Assembly: GCA_023419315.1 (NCBI GenBank)
Contig: JAEZYE010000038.1
Span: 1 to 50,359, forward strand
DNA from: Pseudomonadota bacterium
Lineage (GTDB): Bacteria; Pseudomonadota; Gammaproteobacteria; Xanthomonadales; Xanthomonadaceae
Length of the DNA stretch: 50,359 nucleotides
Reading direction: 5' to 3'
Under the pieces are notes generated by a model. The model worked only from the letters and a program-made list of their open reading frames with translations, had not been told where the DNA came from and did no database searches. A program made the position numbers and the translations under genes. The stretch's first letter is position 1; each line of letters starts with the position of its first letter. Positions 6,487 to 12,332 of this stretch are shown here, in pieces.

Positions 6487-7809
6487 TCAATGCGTGCTGC
6501 CTGAACTTCCCGTGCCCGTCGGATCGGTGGATGTCGATCCGGTGCCGGTCGTGGTGTTCGAACTTCCGCCTGCACTGCTGCCTGATGCGGAGCCGCGGCT
6601 GGACGTCGATGTGCCGGAGGCGGAGGAGGTGCCGCGCGAGGAACGGCTGCCCGCGCGCTCGGAGGCGCCGTAGCCCTGCGAGGCGCTCTCCTGCGACTTG
6701 CCCGAAGACTGCACGCGGATTTCGTTGCGCACGTCGTTCACGCCGCTGCAGCTTTCGGCGAGGTCCTCGGCCCGATGCTTCATCCAGCGCTGCTCGACCG
6801 TGCCGGACAGCGTGACCACGCCGCCGCTCACCGACACCTGCAGTTCCGAAGCGTCGATGTGGTGATCATCGGTGAGCCGCTCGTTCAGATCTTCGGCAAT
6901 GCGTTCATCCGATCGCGAGTAGCCGCGGGGACCGCGTCCGCGATGGCTGGTGCCACTGCCGTACTGGCCAGAGCTTCCGAAGTCCTGTCCGCGACTGGAG
7001 CTTCCGAAATCCTGCGTGCGCCCGGAGCCTCCAAAATTCTGGCCGCGTCCCGAGCTTCCATACTCCTGTCCACGTCCGGACATGCCGCCCCCGCTGCTTC
7101 CGCCGCCGTGGAAGTCGCGTGAGCCGCCGCGATCACGCCATGATCCGCCCTGCGTGCGATCGCTGGAGGCGGAGCGTCCTTCTTCGCCGTAGCCGCCGCC
7201 ACCGAACACATCGCCCTGTTCATAGCGTTGGCTGAAGTCTTCCGGTCCATAGATGCGTCCGGGATCGCGCTCGCGGCCGTAGCCCTGACTGTAGTCGCCG
7301 CCTTCACGGGCGTAGTAGCCGCTCTCGCGATCGCCATAGCGACTTCCCCGACCCAGGTCGCTGTCGTCGAAGGCACGGCCGTACTCGCGCGAACCGCTGG
7401 CGTATTCGCTGAATCCGGAGCGTTCGCGGCCGCCGTGACGCTGCGACCAGCCGCCGGTATCGCGTCCGCCGCCGCCGTACTGGCTGCGCACGTCTCCATC
7501 GCTCTCGCGTCCGCGCCCCCAGCGCGATGGCTCCGCATCACCGCCGTAGTTGCCGGTGTCTTCCCAATCCTCTTCGCGGGGACGGCCTTGCACGCCAGCC
7601 GTTGCATAGCCTTCGCCGTAGCCGCGCGTTGTGTCGCGCTCGCGACGGCGCGCCGCCTCGCGACGTGAATCCTGCTGTTTGTCGTACGGGTTCATGTCCT
7701 GCCTCCGGTTGTCCCACCATTCGCGACTGGCGCCCGCCAGTTGCGTTGCCAGTTGCCGCAGATCGCTCAACGCGGCCTTGAGTTCGGTGCCTACGTGTTT
7801 CTCATCCAT
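6487..7809 (-). CDS. BON-domain protein with long repetitive low-complexity arms
   Basis: Most of the 440 residues are low complexity. A Gly/Arg/Tyr/Ser-rich N-terminal arm contains repeats of the type SSGRGQxFG (about 250-300), and the last 70 residues are Ser/Thr/Gly. Between them lies one BON domain (about 310-375): RIAEDLNERLTDDHHIDASE, then VSVSGGVVTLSGTVEQRWMK and AEDLAESCSGVNDVRNEI. BON domains bind membranes or ligands in envelope-stress proteins such as OsmY. No signal peptide is visible, which is unusual for this group. The start at 7809 has GGAGAA; the ATG at 7695 (MNPYDKQQDS) has a stronger GGAGGCAGGAC and could be the true start. A sigma-54 promoter lies at 7873-7888. Confidence 0.85.
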   Translation of the reverse strand: MDEKHVGTELKAALSDLRQLATQLAGASREWWDNRRQDMNPYDKQQDSRREAARRRERDTTRGYGEGYATAGVQGRPREEDWEDTGNYGGDAEPSRWGRGRESDGDVRSQYGGGGRDTGGWSQRHGGRERSGFSEYASGSREYGRAFDDSDLGRGSRYGDRESGYYAREGGDYSQGYGRERDPGRIYGPEDFSQRYEQGDVFGGGGYGEEGRSASSDRTQGGSWRDRGGSRDFHGGGSSGGGMSGRGQEYGSSGRGQNFGGSGRTQDFGSSSRGQDFGSSGQYGSGTSHRGRGPRGYSRSDERIAEDLNERLTDDHHIDASELQVSVSGGVVTLSGTVEQRWMKHRAEDLAESCSGVNDVRNEIRVQSSGKSQESASQGYGASERAGSRSSRGTSSASGTSTSSRGSASGSSAGGSSNTTTGTGSTSTDPTGTGSSGSTH

Positions 7810-7872
7810 CCTGGTTCTCCGTTGTCTGCGCTGGCGGCCACGGCGGGCCACCCTTCTGCAGTCCAACGTCAA

Positions 7873-7888
7873 CGCAAAGGCCATGCCA
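7873..7888 (-). promoter_or_regulatory. Sigma-54 (-24/-12) promoter for the BON gene
   Basis: The minus strand reads TGGCATG-GCCT-TTGCG, which matches the consensus TGGCACG-N4-TTGCW except for one transition in the -24 box and the last base. The GG and GC dinucleotides that RpoN needs are present with correct spacing, about 64 bases before the ATG at 7809. It is back to back with another sigma-54 promoter at 7993. Confidence 0.75.
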
Positions 7889-7903
7889 ACGGCGATGCGA
7901 TAT

Positions 7904-7972
7904 GCGTGCGCACGCGGATGCGAACGCGTGCCCCATCAGGGCATCTTTTTCAGTCCACACGCACTTTGTGCG
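7904..7972. promoter_or_regulatory. Dyads between two divergent sigma-54 promoters
   Basis: Between the two divergent sigma-54 promoters lie two dyads: GCGTGCGCACGC (7904-7915, perfect palindrome) and CGCAC-TTT-GTGCG (7960-7972). Activators of the NtrC class bind such dyads upstream of the promoter. Related GTGCAC dyads occur upstream of the promoters at 8454 and 10629, so a shared activator site is plausible but unproven. Confidence 0.4.
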
Positions 7973-7992
7973 CGAGCGGTCTGGCGATCCGA

Positions 7993-8008
7993 TGGCATGG
8001 AAATTGCG
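7993..8008 (+). promoter_or_regulatory. Sigma-54 (-24/-12) promoter for the lipoprotein gene at 8044
   Basis: The sequence is TGGCATG-GAAA-TTGCG. The GG and GC elements are 10 bases apart as required, and the -12 element lies about 38 bases before the ATG at 8044. Transcription should start near 8019. Confidence 0.75.
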
Positions 8009-8043
8009 CATCCATCCGCACATCGGAACGACGGAGGACGGAG

Positions 8044-8355
8044 ATGAAAACTGCACTTCCATTGATGCTTCTGCTGGCCTTGTGCGCTTGCGACAGGCGC
8101 GATCATCCCGATGCGCCGGGGGCCAGTCCGAGCGTCGGCGCCGCACAGGGCGCGCAGACGGGCGAGACGCGCGATGAAGCCGCCGCGGACGGCGCAGCCG
8201 TGGCGACACCGACGGCGCCCGACACCACCTCTCCCTCCACGTTCGAGCAGGTTCCGCCGACGGCGACGCAATGCGAAGGCAAGGTCGGCGATGAGCTGGC
8301 CGAGTGCCTGAAGAACACCGACCAGCAGAACGTCGGTGCGCCCACCACGCCGTGA
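8044..8355 (+). CDS. Small putative lipoprotein, 103 residues
   Basis: The ATG at 8044 follows CGGAGGACGGAG. The N-terminus (MKTALPLMLLLALCACDRR) is a signal peptide with a lipobox-like LCAC, so the protein is probably acylated; C16 is the likely lipidated residue. The mature part is mostly Ala/Thr/Pro-rich linker, ending in a short segment with two cysteines (TQCEGKVGDELAECLKNTDQ) that could form a disulfide. No family was recognised. The gene is monocistronic, driven by a sigma-54 promoter, and lies opposite the BON gene. Confidence 0.75.
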   Translation: MKTALPLMLLLALCACDRRDHPDAPGASPSVGAAQGAQTGETRDEAAADGAAVATPTAPDTTSPSTFEQVPPTATQCEGKVGDELAECLKNTDQQNVGAPTTP

Positions 8356-8385
8356 CGGTCTACAGCATGCGTGGAGCAGGAAGAA

Positions 8386-8410
8386 AGTTGTGCACGGGTG
8401 TGCACGAACT
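8386..8410 (+). promoter_or_regulatory. GTGCAC dyad, candidate activator site
   Basis: AGTT-GTGCAC and GTGCAC-GAACT face each other in a 25-base near-palindrome, centred about 80 bases before the expected start of the 8454 sigma-54 promoter. That is where NtrC-class activators bind. Confidence 0.4.
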
Positions 8411-8453
8411 GCCGTCGTGTCCGCTCGCAACCGCGCGCAGCCGCCGTTGCGGT

Positions 8454-8469
8454 TGGCACGAAGGTTGCG
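8454..8469 (+). promoter_or_regulatory. Sigma-54 (-24/-12) promoter for the KGG gene
   Basis: The sequence TGGCACG-AAGG-TTGCG has a perfect -24 box and a TTGC -12 box at exact spacing. The -12 GC is about 62 bases before the ATG at 8531. Confidence 0.82.
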
Positions 8470-8530
8470 GAACAACCAACAGTGCAAGCACCGCACGTCC
8501 GCGCTCCCCACTCAACGAAAGAAGGAATCC

Positions 8531-8836
8531 ATGATGTCCAATCAGAACCAGAACTCCCAACGCAGCGAAGGTCGAGGATTCGCCTCGATGGATCCGGCGC
8601 GCCAGCGCGAGATCGCCAGCCTGGGAGGACGCGCCGCGCACCGCAGCGGCAATGCACACGAGTTCGATTCGGACGAAGCTCGCGCCGCGGGCCGCAAGGG
8701 CGGTGAAGCCATCAGCCGCAATCGCGCGCACATGGCGGCGATTGGCGCGAAGGGTGGCGAAGCACGCAGCGCAAACCGGGCTGCGAACCGCAACACGGAC
8801 AACGGCGACGGCCAGCCGTCGAAAAACAATTCCTGA
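8531..8836 (+). CDS. KGG-repeat stress-induced protein (con-10/GsiB-like)
   Basis: The 101-residue protein is hydrophilic and carries repeats of the KGG family (PF10685 type). The variants seen are ASLGGRAAHRSG, AAGRKGGEAISRN and AIGAKGGEARSAN, each with a G-G core and a conserved basic residue. Related proteins in Bacillus (GsiB) and fungi (con-10) are induced by general stress and resemble hydrophilins; the molecular activity is unknown. Two ATGs in tandem (8531 and 8534) follow GAAGGAA. The gene has its own sigma-54 promoter and ends four bases from the opposing phosphotransfer-like gene. Confidence 0.9.
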   Translation: MMSNQNQNSQRSEGRGFASMDPARQREIASLGGRAAHRSGNAHEFDSDEARAAGRKGGEAISRNRAHMAAIGAKGGEARSANRAANRNTDNGDGQPSKNNS

Positions 8837-8840
8837 CGGC

Positions 8841-9077
8841 TCAACCCGCCCGGCCAGTGTCGTGCTGGCCGGGCTGCCGCCCGCTGCCAGCGCCCGATGC
8901 GGGAGCCGTATCCAGATGTTCGAGCAAGCCGCCGCATTCGGCGATGGCCGTTTCAATGCGCGCAAGGCCGTGAAGGACGTCGTCCTGCCTGCCTTGTGCC
9001 AGTGCATCGCGCACCGCCGCCGTGGCGTACATAGCGACGTTGAGGCGATTGCGCAATGCGTGCTGCCAATCACCCAT
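8841..9077 (-). CDS. 78-residue histidine-phosphotransfer/DHp-like protein
   Basis: The ATG at 9075-9077 lies inside the last codons of the response regulator gene, so the two are translationally coupled by an 8-base overlap. The product begins MGDWQHALRNRLNVAMYATA. The HALRNRLN block resembles the H-box of histidine kinase dimerisation domains (His, then Arg-Asn and Leu), and the following helix (DDVLHGLARIETAIAECGGL) could be the second helix of a DHp hairpin. No ATP-binding domain follows. The last 20 residues are Gly/Pro/Gln linker. It may pass phosphate to the receiver or be a remnant kinase. Function inferred from the motif and overlap only. Confidence 0.65.
   Translation of the reverse strand: MGDWQHALRNRLNVAMYATAAVRDALAQGRQDDVLHGLARIETAIAECGGLLEHLDTAPASGAGSGRQPGQHDTGRAG
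8849..8873. terminator. Hairpin at the convergent junction
   Basis: A 9-base perfect stem (CCCGGCCAG with CTGGCCGGG) with a TGTCGTG loop lies 12 bases after the KGG stop codon, inside the 3' end of the opposing gene. There is no T-tract. It could stop transcription of the KGG gene. Confidence 0.35.
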
Positions 9078-10392
9078 CGTGCGAATTCCGTGCCAGATGG
9101 TTGTGGATGGTGCGGACGCTGACGCCCAGGCTGCGTGCGGTTGCGGTCTTGTCGCCGCCATGGAACGCAAGCGTCTTGCGCAGCATATCCGATTCAATCT
9201 GCTGGAAGGTCATCCCGACTTCGAACCTCACGCCCATCTCGTCACAGGCTGCGGCGGCCGCCCCGTGCCTGAGTTGCAACGGCGCCGGGCGCACCCATTC
9301 ATCGGGTGATTGCAGGTAGGCCAGTTCGATGGCGCCCATCAGTTCGCGGATGTTGCCGGGCCAGGCGTGCGCCATCAGCCCGGGCAGGCAACGTTCTTCC
9401 AAACGCTTGCCGAGACAATGACGCTGGTTGAGCCGCTCGACGAAAGCGCGGGCAAGCAGCGGAATATCACTGGACCGCACGCGCAAGGGCGGCACTTCGA
9501 TGGGATAGCGCGCTAGCCGGTAATACAGATCCGGGCGCAGATCCGTTGAACCGTCCGCCGAGCAGCGATGCGTCGCGGCGATGATGCGCACATCCACCGG
9601 GACTTCGCCGCTGCCGCCGATACGCTGTACGACGCCGGTTTCCAGCGTGCGCAGCAGATAGACCTGCAGCGCGGGCGGCATGTCGCCGATTTCGTCGAGG
9701 AACAATGTGCCGCCCTGCGCCTGTTCGAAGAACCCGAGATGCCGCATGTTGGCGCCGGTGAAGCTGCCGCGCTCGTGGCCGAACAGCTCGCTGGCGAGCA
9801 GTTCGCCGGGCAGCGCGCCGCAATTGACCGCGACGAACCGCCCGCTGCGTCCGCTCTGCGCATGCAGTGCACGGGCGACCAGTTCCTTGCCGCTGCCGGT
9901 TTCGCCGTACAGCAGCACGCTGACGTCGTACGGCGCAGCGCGAGCGATGTCATGCCTCAGTTGCACCATCGCCGGACTCTCGCCGAGCAGGCCGTCGCCT
10001 TCTTCGCGGCAGGCGGCTTCGCGCTGTCGATAGTTCTGGCTGACTTCGTCCAGCAGGCCGACCAATCGTGTCGGCGGCAACGGCTTCGGCAGGAAGGCGG
10101 ACGCGGGCGAGGCCACGGCGCGACGCGCATGCTCGATGTTGCTGCTGCCGCTCACGAACACGACCTGTCCGTGATGCTGGGCGGGAATCCGGTCCAGCAC
10201 GTCGAAGCCGGTGCCGTCGGGCAGGTGCATGTCGAGCAGCGTCAATTCCGGGTCGTTCTGCGCCAGCCATGGCGTGGCGTCGGCGACACGCTGGAACGCA
10301 TGGGCGGTGAATCCGCGACGACGCGCGATGTCCACGGTCATGGACGCAAACGCGGTGTCGTCGTCAACAATGGCAAAGCTCGGATTTGCCAT
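9070..10392 (-). CDS. NtrC-family sigma-54-dependent response regulator
   Basis: The 440-residue protein has the three NtrC domains. The receiver (1-120) has acidic residues D10-D12, the phospho-acceptor D54 in LLDMHLPDG and a lysine in LPKPL. The AAA+ domain carries Walker A GETGSGKE, the sigma-54 contact loop as GSFTGA (serine for the usual alanine), Walker B FLDEIGDM and an arginine-finger region (RPDLYYRLARYPIEVPPLR). A Fis-type helix-turn-helix closes it (DKTATARSLGVSVRTIHNHL). The ATG at 10390-10392 has GAGG at good spacing; upstream ATGs give a longer, less likely start. It activates RpoN promoters, four of which lie within 3 kb. Its kinase is not in the window unless the overlapping 8841 gene takes part. 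Confidence 0.93.
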   Translation of the reverse strand: MANPSFAIVDDDTAFASMTVDIARRRGFTAHAFQRVADATPWLAQNDPELTLLDMHLPDGTGFDVLDRIPAQHHGQVVFVSGSSNIEHARRAVASPASAFLPKPLPPTRLVGLLDEVSQNYRQREAACREEGDGLLGESPAMVQLRHDIARAAPYDVSVLLYGETGSGKELVARALHAQSGRSGRFVAVNCGALPGELLASELFGHERGSFTGANMRHLGFFEQAQGGTLFLDEIGDMPPALQVYLLRTLETGVVQRIGGSGEVPVDVRIIAATHRCSADGSTDLRPDLYYRLARYPIEVPPLRVRSSDIPLLARAFVERLNQRHCLGKRLEERCLPGLMAHAWPGNIRELMGAIELAYLQSPDEWVRPAPLQLRHGAAAAACDEMGVRFEVGMTFQQIESDMLRKTLAFHGGDKTATARSLGVSVRTIHNHLARNSHDG

Positions 10393-10463
10393 GAGCATCC
10401 TCATCAAGGCGAACCTCGACAGCATCGGCCAGCGGCTGTTAGTGATGCGCGAAGCGAGCCCAT

Positions 10464-10524
10464 GTGCACGTCGTCTTGATGTTCATGAAGGTGGTGGGAG
10501 CAAGCGTTTTTCCGGTGCGTGCAC
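10464..10524. promoter_or_regulatory. Paired GTGCAC motifs between the regulator and the 10680 lipoprotein gene
   Basis: GTGCAC occurs at 10464-10469 and 10519-10524, 130-190 bases before the expected start of the 10629 sigma-54 promoter. The same hexamer forms the dyad at 8386. This makes it a candidate enhancer, with weak support since a six-base palindrome also occurs by chance. Confidence 0.3.
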
Positions 10525-10628
10525 AAATTGCGTGACGGTGCTTCAGCGCATCGCGAAGTGCAGGCGCGCTGGAACAGCACGACTCACTCCGCCGCGTATC
10601 GCCCACGAATTCGTCACGCGTGCATCGC

Positions 10629-10644
10629 TGGCACGCACTTTGCG
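10629..10644 (+). promoter_or_regulatory. Sigma-54 (-24/-12) promoter for the lipoprotein gene at 10680
   Basis: The sequence TGGCACG-CACT-TTGCG matches the RpoN consensus at every essential position, with the -12 GC about 37 bases before the ATG at 10680. Confidence 0.82.
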
Positions 10645-10679
10645 TCGTGTCGCATCGACGCCCTCGATGGAGATTCCCG

Positions 10680-11255
10680 ATGCTCGCGATGCACAAGAAC
10701 GCCTGGATGCCGGCGATCCTCGCCATCCTCGTCGCCGCTTGCGGACACGATGCGACTCCGCCGGACCACGGGGATGACGGGGCCGCCGCACCGCCGGCCA
10801 ATCCGGCTTCCGCCACGGGCGGCACAGCGCCGGCGCCTGCGCAAGCCGATCCCGTGGAAGGCACCGCGCAGGAGGGGGCAGTGGATTCCGCGACCGCACC
10901 GGCTTCCACGCGTCCCGTGCTCGCGCTCAGCGAGGGCGCTACGGGCCATCTGGTCGATGCCGCCGGTGCGGCGGTCTACTACCTCGAAGGCAATCGCGAC
11001 GGCAGCCGGTGCAATGCCGATTGCGAACGCGCGTGGCCGCCGGTGGTCGCCACGCCGGGGCAGGCGCAGGCCGGGCAGGGCGTGGACGGTGATGCGATCT
11101 CGAACGTGCCGCGTCGTGAAGGCGGCATGCAGGTCAGTTACCAGGGACAGCCGCTGTATCGGTATGCCGGCGATCAGGGACCGGGCCGCACTTCGGGCGA
11201 GGGGGTGCAGGACCAGTGGGGCAAATGGCATGTCGCGCGGCCGGCGAAGCAATGA
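10680..11255 (+). CDS. COG4315-type secreted-repeat lipoprotein
   Basis: The protein (191 residues) has a lipoprotein signal peptide ending VAAC and a Pro/Ala/Gly-rich linker. Two repeats of the family sometimes called Yx(FWY)xxD lipoproteins (COG4315) follow: VYYLEGNRDGSRCNADCERA with WPPVV, then QPLYRYAGDQGPGRTSGEGV with WGKWHV. The paired cysteines in the first repeat probably form a disulfide. Family members are small envelope proteins of unknown function. The start at 10680 follows TGGAG with 8-base spacing. It is transcribed from a sigma-54 promoter and diverges from the response regulator gene, so that regulator is the obvious activator candidate. Confidence 0.85.
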   Translation: MLAMHKNAWMPAILAILVAACGHDATPPDHGDDGAAAPPANPASATGGTAPAPAQADPVEGTAQEGAVDSATAPASTRPVLALSEGATGHLVDAAGAAVYYLEGNRDGSRCNADCERAWPPVVATPGQAQAGQGVDGDAISNVPRREGGMQVSYQGQPLYRYAGDQGPGRTSGEGVQDQWGKWHVARPAKQ

Positions 11256-11276
11256 TCGCCAGGTTGGCCGCGGGGC

Positions 11277-12188
11277 TCAGCGCGGATTCGCGGGCAACCG
11301 GCGATGGATCGCAGTGGCGGCGATCGCGGCATGGCCCATCGCCACCGCGATCTGATTGAGTTCGCTGACCACATCGCCGGCGGCATAGAGTCCGGAGACC
11401 GATGTCTCGTTGCGGGCATCCACGATCAACTCGCCCTTGTCGCTCAGGCGCGCGCCGAGATCCGACGCCAGGCCGCTTTCGGGCAGTGAGCCCAGGACTG
11501 GATACACCGCGTCGAAGCGGCTTTCGCTGCCATCGGGATGCACGACCGTGCAGCCGTCGCCGGGCGTGGCACGCAATTGCGAACACGGGCCGCAGATGCG
11601 TACGCCGCTCGCTTCCGCGCGCCGACGCAGCTCTGCCTGGTCTTCAGCGATTGCTTCTTCCGCGCCAGACAACGGAATCAACGTCACCGAAGCCGAATAG
11701 CTGCGCAGGAAGATGGCGTGATCCAGTCCGCGCTCGACCGGGGCCAGCACGCCGATGTTGCCGTCGGTCGCTTCGTAGGCATCGCAGATCGCGCAGAGCC
11801 GGATGGCGGTGCAGGCAATCGCTTCGTCCAGCCGATCCATGTCCGGAACGACATCGTGGATGCCGGTCGCCAGCAGCACGCAGCGCGCATGCCACTGCTG
11901 TTCGCCGTCCTCGATGGCGAAACCATCCTCTGCCGGGCGGACGCAGCGGATGCGTGTGCGCGTGATCGGCACCGCGTGCTCTTCGGCCTGGTCGCGCAGC
12001 CGACGCAGCAGGTCGCTGCCGGAGATGCCATGCGGGTGTCCGGGACAGTTGTGGGTGCGCGGAATCCAGCGCGCCCGGCTTTCGCCACCGTCGAACACGC
12101 GCACGTCGCGATGGTAGCGGCGCAGGTAAACCGCAGCAGTCAAACCGGCGGGCCCCGCGCCGACGATGGCGCAATCGAGGAGATCCAT
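11277..12188 (-). CDS. Thioredoxin reductase-like NAD(P)/FAD oxidoreductase
   Basis: The 303-residue protein has the two-dinucleotide fold of the thioredoxin reductase class: the FAD site VGAGPAG (9-15), a redox-active CAIC pair (C132-C135, in LCAICDAYE) within the NAD(P)H domain, and the FAD-closing GLYAAGDVVSELNQIAVAMG near the C-terminus. The second GxGxxG is poorly kept: NIGVLAPVERG stands where a Rossmann motif is usual, so cofactor choice is uncertain. It could act on thioredoxin-like or other small disulfide partners. The start at 12188 follows GCGAGG. It is convergent with the lipoprotein gene and divergent from the MscS gene. Confidence 0.88.
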   Translation of the reverse strand: MDLLDCAIVGAGPAGLTAAVYLRRYHRDVRVFDGGESRARWIPRTHNCPGHPHGISGSDLLRRLRDQAEEHAVPITRTRIRCVRPAEDGFAIEDGEQQWHARCVLLATGIHDVVPDMDRLDEAIACTAIRLCAICDAYEATDGNIGVLAPVERGLDHAIFLRSYSASVTLIPLSGAEEAIAEDQAELRRRAEASGVRICGPCSQLRATPGDGCTVVHPDGSESRFDAVYPVLGSLPESGLASDLGARLSDKGELIVDARNETSVSGLYAAGDVVSELNQIAVAMGHAAIAATAIHRRLPANPR

Positions 12189-12332
12189 GCGCGCAGCCTC
12201 GCGTCGGCGACGTCGAGCAGGCGTGAATCGGCGGATGGCAACGAGCCGACATCGCGCCGCACGGCCTTCACGAAACGGAACGGCGGGGTTGGTTAGGTTT
12301 TGCCGGTCATCGTCCTGCGAGGTGTCTTGCCC

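Noticed and set aside
7000..7100. Apparent short direct repeats that might be taken for a CRISPR or minisatellite
   Set aside because: They are in-frame codon repeats of the SSGRGQxFG type within the BON protein and lack spacers.
8336..8530. Longer start for the KGG protein
   Set aside because: The extension would begin before the sigma-54 promoter, while the ATG pair at 8531 has a good ribosome site.
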